DNA of 39,077 nt from Mycobacterium sp. (GTDB lineage Bacteria > Actinomycetota > Actinomycetes > Mycobacteriales > Mycobacteriaceae), in contig JAOPWT010000619.1 of assembly GCA_025965555.1 (NCBI GenBank), positions 1 to 39,077 on the forward strand, given 5' to 3'. The position numbers were made by a program, and so were the translations under genes. Below are positions 17,583 through 25,755 of the stretch, piece by piece. The notes under the pieces were generated by a model that saw nothing but the letters and a program-made list of their open reading frames with translations, had not been told where the DNA came from and ran no database searches. Positions within the stretch are counted from its first letter, which is position 1, and every line of letters begins with the position of its first letter.

Positions 17583-17635
17583 CAAGCGCGTGTCTGTGCT
17601 TGACCTGTGACAAAGCTTGGAGCAGCATCACGCGC

Positions 17636-17941
17636 ATGATCCGTACTCGTGGTGTCCGCCTCGGCGCCGCCCTCTTCATCGGTGTCGCCGTCCTTGGCCT
17701 CAGTGGCTGTGGAAAGGTGATCGACGCCGACAGTGCGCAGAAGTCGGTCACCGACTTCGTCGCCCAAAACACGGAGTTCACGCCGAACGACGTGAAATGC
17801 CCGTCGGGTACGGACGCGAAGGTCGGCGTCGAGTTCGACTGCACCTTCACCGGTCCAGACGGCGACTACATCGCCCACCTGAAGATCACCAAGGTCGATG
17901 GGTCCGCGGTGCTCTACGACATCGAGACGAAGCTCGCCTAG
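17636..17941 (+). CDS. DUF4333 domain-containing lipoprotein
   Basis: MIRTRGVRLGAALFIGVAVLGLSGCGKVIDADSAQKSVTDFV... lipobox LSGC and DUF4333-like sequence. Confidence 0.85.
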   Translation: MIRTRGVRLGAALFIGVAVLGLSGCGKVIDADSAQKSVTDFVAQNTEFTPNDVKCPSGTDAKVGVEFDCTFTGPDGDYIAHLKITKVDGSAVLYDIETKLA

Positions 17942-18019
17942 ACCGACTCCGAAACGGCTGCGACAACGGCAAATTGGACCTGACGCGATCGGATCGCCCT
18001 CGTTCGCGAAGCGACGCGC

Positions 18020-18514
18020 TCACAGGGCTCGGCCCCTCACACCGGACGACAGCAGGTGCCGCGCGTCGGTCCCGCCGTCGAGCGCGCGCGTGGTGCGGCG
18101 CACGAACTGCCAGCGTCCGTCCCTGCGGTGCAACCGAAAGTGGTTGGCGCCTGCGCGGTACACGGCGAAACCCTTGGTGCTCTTGATCAGTAGCGCAGAC
18201 TCACACACCGCCACCGCGTCGTCCCCATCGACGGTGACGACCGCAGGGCCCAGGAAGTGGCAGCAGCCCCGTGCGATCAGCCCCTGGTGGGCGTCCGACC
18301 TGACCATCGCCGCGACGTCGTCACGGCTACGCATCGGCCAGCCCTCGACGTCGTAGGTACCGTCGACGGCCCACAGACCTGCAGTGGCATCGGCCTCGCC
18401 TGCGTCGACCAGCGGACCGTAGGACGCGATCAGTCTCTCGATTTCGCGTTCGTCCTCGATGCGCCTCAGTCGTTCCGCAAGGGCGGCCAGTTCGACCTTG
18501 TCGTCCTCAGCCAC
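18020..18514 (-). CDS. SnoaL-like/NTF2-fold domain protein
   Basis: GTG start at 18514; ELAALAERLRRIEDEREIERLIASYGPLVDAGEADATAGLWAVDGTYDVEG, SnoaL_4-like. Confidence 0.82.
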   Translation of the reverse strand: MAEDDKVELAALAERLRRIEDEREIERLIASYGPLVDAGEADATAGLWAVDGTYDVEGWPMRSRDDVAAMVRSDAHQGLIARGCCHFLGPAVVTVDGDDAVAVCESALLIKSTKGFAVYRAGANHFRLHRRDGRWQFVRRTTRALDGGTDARHLLSSGVRGRAL

Positions 18515-18684
18515 GGGGTCACTCCTCGGTGTCGTCGGCCAGCGCACGAAGCGCTGCAAGTTGGTCGCAGTAGTGATCCGGGCGGTCGGGTGCGAGCACC
18601 ATGTCGAATTCCCTTCGGAACCTCAAGGGTGACATGCGAACAGCGGGGCCGTTAGCGTGTCGGCCAGATGGGTAGAGCCAATTC

Positions 18685-19054
18685 TTGTTGATGGCGGAAA
18701 GCGCAATGACGATGGTCGACCGCTTGACCTCGGTCATCGACGTCTTCGAGGACGCACCGCATCCTCGGGCATCTGGTCCGGCTGAAGTGGCTGTGCCACA
18801 ACGAACGTGGCTACGGACTGAGTGCCAGAGCGATGTCGTGGGGTGCGGGCGACGATGCGGCCGATCTGCGACTGCGCGAGGCCGCCGCACCGGCACTACA
18901 GCAAACTCCACATTCGCAGCTCGGCCGTCGTCCATACGGCGTGCTCGACCTCGGCGAGGTGGTACACGTCGACAAGGTGGGTGGGCACGCGCCTCCCAGC
19001 CGAGAGCGTCGCCCTTGGCTTCGCGGTGCTCGCCATGCTGCCGCCGTTGGAATA
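18685..19054 (+). pseudogene. Degenerate IclR-family regulator
   Basis: Fragments in successive frames: MTMVDRLTSVIDVFEDAP | RILGHLVRLKWLCHNERGYGLSARAM ... LREAAAPALQQ ... GVLDLGEVVHVDKVGG | ESVALGFAVLAMLPPLE*; HTH core missing, at least two frame changes. Confidence 0.7.
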
Positions 19055-19242
19055 GTCCTGCCTGACAACATATCTGGTGATCGCTATCTACCGCCGGCGC
19101 TTGATGCGGCGGGTTACATCCGACGCGCGCTGGCGCAGCGGGCGCGGAAGTTGTCCACAGTTGCGAGTTCGTCCACAGGCGGCCGGCCTTGGGGTGTCTG
19201 AGGCGGCGGTGGGAGTCGTGGGCGGCGAATAGCGTCGCTCAT

Positions 19243-19380
19243 ATATTCGATCATCTTGTTGCCGAGGTCCGCTCCGCCGGTGGGGCGGCGGCGGTTGGTG
19301 GGTGGGCGTGGGCGGAAGCCGCCGCGTGTGCACGCCGGCTGCAGGCGATGGTGGCCGCAGCCGCGCCTGATCCGATGAGG
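19243..19380 (+). pseudogene. N-terminal fragment of 13E12/DUF222 (HNH endonuclease) family protein
   Basis: IFDHLVAEVRSAGGAAAVGGWAWAEAAACARRLQAMVAAAAPD resembles the 13E12 N-terminus with ATA in place of the expected start codon; no downstream continuation. Confidence 0.65.
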
Positions 19381-19424
19381 CAGGCGTCGAGGTCATCGAC
19401 GGTGGCCGCAAACGGCTCCGAGTT

Positions 19425-19522
19425 GTCATCGCCGCGGACTTCGCACTCGCCGGTGTGCAACCCGGCGCGCACCTGGATGCCGAGCGCGAGCACCGCGTCG
19501 CGAAGATGGCGCCGGTAAGCTT
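19425..19522 (-). pseudogene. Fragment of class III adenylate/guanylate cyclase catalytic domain
   Basis: Minus-strand AYRRHLRDAVLALGIQVRAGLHTGECEVRGDD matches the cyclase RAGLHTGE.E.RGDD motif; similarity stops at both ends. Confidence 0.65.
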
Positions 19523-19591
19523 TCGCAACTGGTGAACCAGTTCGGCACAGATCCGCTATCGTGCGCGCACCGATAGTCGCAGATCCGGAGT

Positions 19592-20599
19592 GTGCCAGTG
19601 AACAAACTCACGTTTGGCTATCTCTACGATTTTCGCAACCCACAGCTCTGGCAGCGGCCATGGCCCGAGTTGTATGCCGACATCCTCGACTTCGTCGAAT
19701 GGAGCGAAAGCATCGGGTTCGAAGGCGCCTGGGTGCCCGAACATCATGCCGCGGAGGATGGATATCAGCCTTCGCCGCTCGTCCTGTTGGCGGCGTTCGC
19801 GGCGCGCACGGAGCGACTCAAGCTGGGCGCAGGCGTTGCGCTCGCGCCGCTGTATCACCCCGTGCGATTCGCCGAGGATTGTGCGGTACTCGACATCCTG
19901 TCGAACGGGCGGCTCGAAATGTCGGTGGCCGTGGGATACCGGCGGCGCGAAGCCGAAGGATACGGCGTCGATTTCTCTAAGCGCGGCAGACGGACCGACG
20001 AGTTCCTCGAGATCGTGCAGCGGTTGTGGGCGGGCGAGACCGTCACCTTCGAAGGAAAGCACTTTCAGCTGAAGAATGCATGCATCAATCCGACGCCGCT
20101 ACGCGGGCGAGTGCCTCTTTATCTCGGCGGTTTCAACGATAAGGCCGTCGAGCGCACCGCCAAATTCGGCGATGGATACTTCGGCAACATGGAATTCGTC
20201 GATCTGTACGTCGAGAAGCTCCGCGCTTGCGGCAAGGATCCGGCGAGCGCTCGCGTGCGCATCCAAGGGCTGTTCTACGTGGTCGCGCATGATCGCGACA
20301 AGGCGCTCGATGAGCTGGCGCCGTATTTCCTGCACGTGAACAACTCGTATGGGCAGTGGCTAAACGAGGACCGGGCTGCGACCGGTGTGGGTGATACGAC
20401 CGCTCTCAAGCCAATCACGCTCGAGGCGTTCAAGAGGAGCGGCATCTTGCAGATATTGACGCCTGCCGAGGCGATCGCGCTATTCAACGGCATGCGGGCG
20501 AAGGCACCCGTCGAGCACTTCACGATGATGTTGCCGCCGGGCCTGCCGCCCGCGCACTTCACGCCGTACGCAGAGGTTTTCGCGTTGCCCCTACCATGA
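19592..20599 (+). CDS. LLM class flavin-dependent oxidoreductase (luciferase-like monooxygenase)
   Basis: FGYLYDFRNPQLWQRPWPELYADILDFVEWSESIGFEGAWVPEHHAAEDGYQPSPLVLLAAFAART, GVALAPLYHPVRFAED, RRREAEGYGVDFSKRGRRTDE; visibly less GC-rich codon choice than flanks. Confidence 0.92.
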   Translation: MPVNKLTFGYLYDFRNPQLWQRPWPELYADILDFVEWSESIGFEGAWVPEHHAAEDGYQPSPLVLLAAFAARTERLKLGAGVALAPLYHPVRFAEDCAVLDILSNGRLEMSVAVGYRRREAEGYGVDFSKRGRRTDEFLEIVQRLWAGETVTFEGKHFQLKNACINPTPLRGRVPLYLGGFNDKAVERTAKFGDGYFGNMEFVDLYVEKLRACGKDPASARVRIQGLFYVVAHDRDKALDELAPYFLHVNNSYGQWLNEDRAATGVGDTTALKPITLEAFKRSGILQILTPAEAIALFNGMRAKAPVEHFTMMLPPGLPPAHFTPYAEVFALPLP

Positions 20600-20627
20600 G
20601 GGCCTTCCTCGTTGTTGGGAGGCACTC

Positions 20628-21008
20628 ATGACCCAATCGGCTACATCCCTCTATCAGCGGATGGGCGGCTACGACGTGATCGCGGCCGTCATCGACGATC
20701 TCTTCGCTATTTTGCATGACGACCCCGCTTTTGCTCGCTTCTTCGGTGGCCGCAGCAATGACTCGGTCATTCGCAGTCGGCAGCTCTTGATCGACCAGAT
20801 GTGTGCGCTAAGCGGCGGGCCATGCAGTTACATTGGGCGCGACATGAAGACATCGCACAGCGGACTCGGTATCACTGACGTTGAGTGGGAATCGAATATG
20901 AGAGCTTCGGATGCAGCGCTAGCCAAGAACGGCGTGGGCGACGCGGAGCGAGCCGACTTCCTCGCACTGTTCGAGCGTTACCGCGACGACATCGTCGAGG
21001 CAGACTGA
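20628..21008 (+). CDS. Group I-like truncated haemoglobin
   Basis: SLYQRMGGYDVIAAVIDDLFAILHDDPAFARFF ... RQLLIDQMCALSGGPCSYIGRDMKTSHSGLGIT with proximal (F8) His; 28-nt gap after LLM oxidoreductase. Confidence 0.92.
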   Translation: MTQSATSLYQRMGGYDVIAAVIDDLFAILHDDPAFARFFGGRSNDSVIRSRQLLIDQMCALSGGPCSYIGRDMKTSHSGLGITDVEWESNMRASDAALAKNGVGDAERADFLALFERYRDDIVEAD

Positions 21009-21024
21009 CTAGCAACTGGCCTGC

Positions 21025-21273
21025 ATGTTGCGGGGCCGGCCTAATCGTTCTTACCCCGTGTTCGCGGCGGTGCTCGACGCGCAGGTTGCCGAACTGGCCA
21101 AACGCGCCGGGCCCGTTCGTCGGCCCGTCGACCCCGCCGAGGCGGTCAGAGACCTGATGCCCGGCGCGTGCCGGCACGTGTGCGGCACCCGACCGACGAG
21201 CACCTTCACGTGCCGGTCACTGATCGGTCACGGATTCGGCGCGGCGGCGGACTATCGATGGCGATCTTTCTAG
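21025..21273 (+). pseudogene. Possible TetR-family C-terminal remnant
   Basis: SYPVFAAVLDAQVAELAKRAGPVRRPVDPAEAVRDLMPG has the feel of a TetR ligand-binding C-terminus; no HTH upstream; low certainty. Confidence 0.25.
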
Positions 21274-21283
21274 GCTCGCTGAC

Positions 21284-22120
21284 GTGAACGATCGATACGG
21301 CTCCGACGTCCTTGCCCGAAACCCGCACACCCCAAAACGGGTGCGGTCCACCGAGATGGCAGCCCAGATCGGTCTCGTCGTCGAGGACGCTCAGACCGGA
21401 TACGTCGGCGCGATCGTGCGCGTCGAGTACGGACGCATGGAGCTCGAGGACTTCGACGGCCACCGGCGCCCGTTCACCGTCGGTCCCGGCTATCTCGTCG
21501 ACGGGAAGCCGGTGATCCTCACCCCGCCGAAGGCCAAGGCGGCGGCATCCCCGGCGCGGACGGCATCGGGTTCGGTGGCCGTGGCGGGCGCTCGGGCGAG
21601 GACCGCGCTGGCAAGTCGCATCTACGTCGAGGGGCGCCACGATGCCGAACTCGTCGAGCAGGTCTGGGGCGCCGATCTTCGCGTCGAGGGAGTCGTAGTC
21701 GAATACCTCGGTGGCATCGACGATCTCGCCGCGATCGTCCGCGACTTCGATCCCGGCCCCGGCCGTCGGCTCGGCGTTCTCGTCGACCACCTCGTCACGG
21801 GGTCCAAGGAGTCGCGCATCGCCGACTCGGTGGCGCGCGGCCCCGGCGGCCAGCACACGCTGGTGGTGGGCCACCCCTACGTCGACGTCTGGCAGGCAGT
21901 GAAGCCCGAGCGTCTGGGGCTGAAGCAGTGGCCGGTGATCCCGCGCAACGTCGAGTGGAAGCACGGCATCTGCGACGCCCTCGGCTGGCCGCACGGAAGT
22001 CAGGCCGACATCGCCGCGGCCTGGCGACGGATCCGGGGCACGGTCCGCGACTGGAACGACCTCGAGCCCGCCCTCATCGGTCGCGTCGAGGAACTGATCG
22101 ACTTCGTCACCACCCCTTAG
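21284..22120 (+). CDS. DUF3097 family protein
   Basis: RYGSDVLARNPHTPKRVRSTEMAAQIGLVVEDAQTGYVGAIVRVEYGRMELEDFDGHRRPFTVGPGYLVDGKPV; IYVEGRHDAELVEQVWGADLR Toprim-like motif. Confidence 0.9.
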   Translation: MNDRYGSDVLARNPHTPKRVRSTEMAAQIGLVVEDAQTGYVGAIVRVEYGRMELEDFDGHRRPFTVGPGYLVDGKPVILTPPKAKAAASPARTASGSVAVAGARARTALASRIYVEGRHDAELVEQVWGADLRVEGVVVEYLGGIDDLAAIVRDFDPGPGRRLGVLVDHLVTGSKESRIADSVARGPGGQHTLVVGHPYVDVWQAVKPERLGLKQWPVIPRNVEWKHGICDALGWPHGSQADIAAAWRRIRGTVRDWNDLEPALIGRVEELIDFVTTP

Positions 22121-22701
22121 CCGGCGAGAAAGGCCTTGCCGCGCGGTGAGATTCGGTAGCCGATGTCGAGGCTGATGGTCAGGCCGAGTCCCTTCAACTG
22201 CCGCACCCGGCGCTTGAACGGCGCGGTCGCCATGCCCATCTCGATGGCGAGATCGGGCGCTCGCACCGCCTCGTTGGCGGCGATCAGCCGCAGATACTGC
22301 CGCGTCCACGGTCCCGTCGTGCTCGCCACATCCCACCGATCGAGCCGCTCGGCGATGACGCGAATGTCGGCCGCTGTCAGCGCGTCGTCCGCAGCAAGAT
22401 CCGGACGCTCGTCGGGCGCGAGGTAGGACACTTTGATTGCATAAACGTGCTTGGCGGGCCTGCGATCGAGGTCGGCCTGCGCGGTCGCGGCGTCGGAATA
22501 TCCTGCGGCCCTGGCCTGGGCTGCCGTCACGCGGTGCCCGCTTCGGTACTCGGTGACGTCCTCGATTCTGATCGTCCCGGCCGGAGTTCGTTGCGTGCCA
22601 CCCCTTTTGGCCCGCGGCGCATCCCAGCTCCGCAGCACCAGGGTGATGGAACCGTCGGCGATACCCTCTGCCGTCGCCTTGTTGATCAGCACGACACCCA
22701 T
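22117..22701 (-). CDS. Conserved hypothetical protein, ASCH-like N-terminus plus C-terminal winged-helix-like region
   Basis: ATG at 22701 gives 194 aa: GSITLVLRSWDAPRAKRGGTQRTPAGTIRIEDVTEY ... NEAVRAPDLAIEMGMATAPFKRRVRQLKGLGLTISLDIGYRISPRGKAFL. Confidence 0.7.
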   Translation of the reverse strand: MGVVLINKATAEGIADGSITLVLRSWDAPRAKRGGTQRTPAGTIRIEDVTEYRSGHRVTAAQARAAGYSDAATAQADLDRRPAKHVYAIKVSYLAPDERPDLAADDALTAADIRVIAERLDRWDVASTTGPWTRQYLRLIAANEAVRAPDLAIEMGMATAPFKRRVRQLKGLGLTISLDIGYRISPRGKAFLAG

Positions 22702-22790
22702 CGTTGCGCACCGGGCGCGCTTTCTGAGAATCAACGATGGACGCGCGCGCAATGGTGGACGTGGACAGGGGAATGGGACATCATCCGTGG

Positions 22791-23210
22791 ATGTCAGTGC
22801 CTCCGCCGCCGTACGGATCGGATCCGCCGTACCCGCCGCCCTACGGATCGGATCCGTCGTTGCCTCCGCCGGTCGGCGCATACGGCGCCCCGCAGCCCCC
22901 ACCTGGCCCCTACGGGGCGCCTCCGCCATATGGCTATCCACCACCGCAGTATCCGGGTGCGGGGTTCGGGGTCGACGCCTACGGGCGGCCACTCTCGGAC
23001 AAGAGCAAACTGGTCGCGGGCTTGTTGCAGCTGTTCCTCGGCTCGTTCGGGGTGGGCAGGTTCTACCTCGGCTACAACGGCATCGGCGTGGCACAGATCG
23101 CCGTGACATGGCTGACGTGCGGAATCGGAGCCATTTGGCCACTGGTCGACGCGGTCCTGATCCTCGTGGGCAAGGTGCCGGACTCGAACGGACGCACGTT
23201 GCGGGAGTGA
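22791..23210 (+). CDS. TM2 domain-containing protein with Pro/Tyr/Gly-rich N-terminus
   Basis: MSVPPPPYGSDPPYPPPYGSDPS... then KSKLVAGLLQLFLGSFGVGRFYLGYNGIGVAQIAVTWLTCGIGAIWPLVDAVLIL (TM2). Confidence 0.9.
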   Translation: MSVPPPPYGSDPPYPPPYGSDPSLPPPVGAYGAPQPPPGPYGAPPPYGYPPPQYPGAGFGVDAYGRPLSDKSKLVAGLLQLFLGSFGVGRFYLGYNGIGVAQIAVTWLTCGIGAIWPLVDAVLILVGKVPDSNGRTLRE

Positions 23211-23259
23211 CGCATTGACCCGGTTCGGCCACGTCGTCATGGCGTGGTAAGCCTGTCCC

Positions 23260-24591
23260 GTGGCCGATGGTCTGTTCGACGTGACTCCCGAGCCGGGCGA
23301 CGGTGAGGGCATTCCCGGCGGCGGGCCGTCATCCCCGCTCGCCGTCCGGATGCGACCCGCAGGCCTCGACGAGGTGGTCGGCCAGGACCATCTCCTGCGC
23401 GACGGCTCGCCGCTGCGGCGACTCGTCGACGGGTCCGGCGCGGCATCGGTCATCCTCTACGGACCGCCTGGCACCGGCAAGACGACGCTGGCGTCGCTGA
23501 TCTCCCAAGCGACCGGACGTCGGTTCGAGGCGCTCTCGGCGTTGTCGGCGGGAGTCAAGGACGTTCGAGCCGTCATCGACGTGGCACGGCGGGCTGCAGT
23601 ACACGGGAAGCAGACCGTGCTGTTCATCGACGAGGTGCACCGGTTCTCCAAGACCCAACAGGACGCCCTGCTGGCCGCCGTCGAGAACCGCGTCGTGCTG
23701 CTGGTCGCGGCGACCACCGAGAATCCGTCGTTCTCGGTCGTCGCGCCGCTGCTGTCCCGTTCGCTGATCCTGCAGTTGCAGCCGCTCGGCGCCGACGCGG
23801 TACGCACGGTCGTCGAGCGGGCCATCGCCGATCCGCGCGGTCTCGACGGGTCGGTCTCCGTCGACGCCGATGCCGTCGAACTGCTCGTGCAACTCGCCGC
23901 GGGGGATGCCCGACGCGCGCTGACCGCTCTGGAGGTCGCCGCCGAGGCAGGCGAGCACGTGACCGTCGAGGTCATCGAACAGTCGTTGGACAAGGCCGCC
24001 GTGCGCTACGACCGCGACGGCGATCAGCACTACGACGTCGTCAGCGCCTTCATCAAGTCGGTGCGCGGGTCCGACGTCGACGCCGCTCTGCACTACCTCG
24101 CCCGCATGCTGACCGCGGGGGAGGATCCCCGCTTCATCGCGCGACGGCTGACGATCCTCGCAAGCGAGGACATCGGGATGGCCGATCCGACGGCGTTGCA
24201 GACGGCCGTGGCCGCCGCGCAGACGGTGCAGTTGATCGGCATGCCCGAGGCGCAGCTGACACTGGCGCACGCCACGGTGCACCTGGCCACGGCGCCGAAG
24301 TCCAACGCGGTGACGATGGCGCTGGCGGCGGCGATGGGGGACATCAAGGCGGGCAAGGCGGGGCTGGTGCCCCCGCATCTGCGGGACGGCCACTATTCCG
24401 GGGCGGCGGCGCTGGGCAATGCCCAGGGCTACTCGTACCCTCACGATGACCCGGATGGCATAGTGCCGCAACAGTATGCGCCCGACGAGTTGGTCGGCGT
24501 CGACTACTACCGGCCCACGACGCATGGCGCCGAGCGGGACATCGCCGGACGGCTCGACAAGCTGCGGGCGATCCTCCGCAGGAGGCGCTAG
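23260..24591 (+). CDS. rarA: Replication-associated recombination protein A (AAA+ ATPase)
   Basis: [17 protein letters not shown], Walker [10 protein letters not shown], Walker [20 protein letters not shown]-terminal MgsA region. Confidence 0.96.
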   Translation: MADGLFDVTPEPGDGEGIPGGGPSSPLAVRMRPAGLDEVVGQDHLLRDGSPLRRLVDGSGAASVILYGPPGTGKTTLASLISQATGRRFEALSALSAGVKDVRAVIDVARRAAVHGKQTVLFIDEVHRFSKTQQDALLAAVENRVVLLVAATTENPSFSVVAPLLSRSLILQLQPLGADAVRTVVERAIADPRGLDGSVSVDADAVELLVQLAAGDARRALTALEVAAEAGEHVTVEVIEQSLDKAAVRYDRDGDQHYDVVSAFIKSVRGSDVDAALHYLARMLTAGEDPRFIARRLTILASEDIGMADPTALQTAVAAAQTVQLIGMPEAQLTLAHATVHLATAPKSNAVTMALAAAMGDIKAGKAGLVPPHLRDGHYSGAAALGNAQGYSYPHDDPDGIVPQQYAPDELVGVDYYRPTTHGAERDIAGRLDKLRAILRRRR

Positions 24592-24669
24592 CTGCGCTGC
24601 CAAGGCTCGATGCGTTGCCGGCGGGCGCCTGATGGAAGGGACCCTCGTGCAGCGGGGCGTTGCCGCCGG

Positions 24670-24807
24670 GGCTGCCGACGTCTCGATCGTGATGGGGGCA
24701 CGATGTTCGAGTTCGCCGATCCCGACGGCAACGCGTGGGTGGTGCAGCAGATCAAGGTACGGGCGGGAAACCCCTTCTGCCGCACCAGCCGGACTAGCGG
24801 CGCATGA
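24670..24807 (+). pseudogene. C-terminal fragment of a VOC (glyoxalase/bleomycin resistance) family protein
   Basis: DGGTMFEFADPDGNAWVVQQIKVRAG matches the VOC C-terminal F.DPDGN.W.VQ motif; the rest of the domain is absent upstream. Confidence 0.6.
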
Positions 24808-25081
24808 TGCCCGTCCGTCGGCGTCCGGTCACGCCTGCGACCAGAGCCACGCCGAGCGCGGCGACGATGACCTGGACGAGCAGTTCCATCCAGTCGATGC
24901 CGCTGGTGGCGGTGGGGATGCCGAGCTGACGAGCCAGCCACGTACCGATGAGCGCCGACACGATGCCGACCAGGATCGTGACGAGCATGCCGATCGGCTG
25001 CTTACCTGGTACGACGAGGCGCCCAAGCACGCCGATGACCGCGCCGATCAGGATGGCGGTGATGATGCCTGTGGGTGTCAT
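24794..25081 (-). CDS. GlsB/YeaQ/YmgE family stress-response membrane protein (transglycosylase-associated)
   Basis: MTPTGIITAILIGAVIGVLGRLVVPGKQPIGMLVTILVGIVSALIGTWLARQLG. Confidence 0.93.
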   Translation of the reverse strand: MTPTGIITAILIGAVIGVLGRLVVPGKQPIGMLVTILVGIVSALIGTWLARQLGIPTATSGIDWMELLVQVIVAALGVALVAGVTGRRRTGIMRR

Positions 25082-25132
25082 TGCAGTTTCACTTTCGTTC
25101 GAGGTGTGAGGCGCATTGAGCTGGAACAGCAG

Positions 25133-25156
25133 TACCCCTGGGGCGGCGAAATAAAC
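25133..25156 (-). promoter_or_regulatory. SigF-type promoter upstream of glsB-like gene
   Basis: Minus strand GTTT-N15-GGGTA (GTTTATTTCGCCGCCCCAGGGGTA), matches mycobacterial SigF consensus GTTT-N15-17-GGGTA. Confidence 0.75.
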
Positions 25157-25194
25157 GTCGGCGTGAATAAGGCCGGGGCCGTACCCTCGCCCAG

Positions 25195-25596
25195 GTGAAC
25201 ACCGAGCTGATCAACGTGGACACCTCCCGCCGCCGCACGGTAGATCTGACCGACGCCGTCCGGGCGTTCTGCGCCTCCCGCGGTGACGGGTTGTGCAGCG
25301 TGTTCGTGCCGCACGCGACGGCAGGTCTCGCCATCCTCGAGACGGGGGCTGGTTCCGACGACGATCTGGTCGACGCCCTGGAGAGACTGTTGCCGCGCGA
25401 CGATCGCTACCGGCACTCCCACGGTTCGCCGGGCCACGGCGCCGACCACGTCCTTCCCGGGATCGTGGCGCCGTCGGTGACCGTGCCGGTTCAGGCTGGT
25501 GAACCGCTGCTCGGCACCTGGCAGAGCATCGTGCTCGTCGATCTCAACAGGGACAACCCACGACGTTCCGTGCGAATGAGCTTCATCGCCGGCTGA
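25195..25596 (+). CDS. Secondary thiamine-phosphate synthase enzyme / YjbQ (UPF0047) family
   Basis: GLCSVFVPHATAGLAILETG ... HSHGSPGHGADHVLPGIVAPSVTVPV ... LLGTWQSIVLVDLNRDNPRRSVRMSFI. Confidence 0.94.
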   Translation: MNTELINVDTSRRRTVDLTDAVRAFCASRGDGLCSVFVPHATAGLAILETGAGSDDDLVDALERLLPRDDRYRHSHGSPGHGADHVLPGIVAPSVTVPVQAGEPLLGTWQSIVLVDLNRDNPRRSVRMSFIAG

Positions 25597-25755
25597 GCCG
25601 TATTGGCGGCCCCGGTACGGGTCCGGCCCGCGCCTTGCAGGGCGATCAACCCGGGCCGGTACTGTGGTGCGGTTGAGAACGGCACCCGGCCCGGGCCGGA
25701 ACCAAGACCGCAACCACGCCCCCCGAACGATGGTTCGAAAGACAAAGGACAGCAC

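Noticed and set aside
18519-18602. Short minus-strand ORF (MVLAPDRPDHYCDQLAALRALADDTEE) upstream of the SnoaL-like gene
   Set aside because: Suggestive position just before the SnoaL-like start, but only 27 codons and no recognised family; insufficient to call a gene.
21206-22711. 501-aa minus-strand ORF spanning DUF3097 and the ASCH-like gene
   Set aside because: Overlaps two better-supported genes; repetitive Arg/Gly-rich translation.
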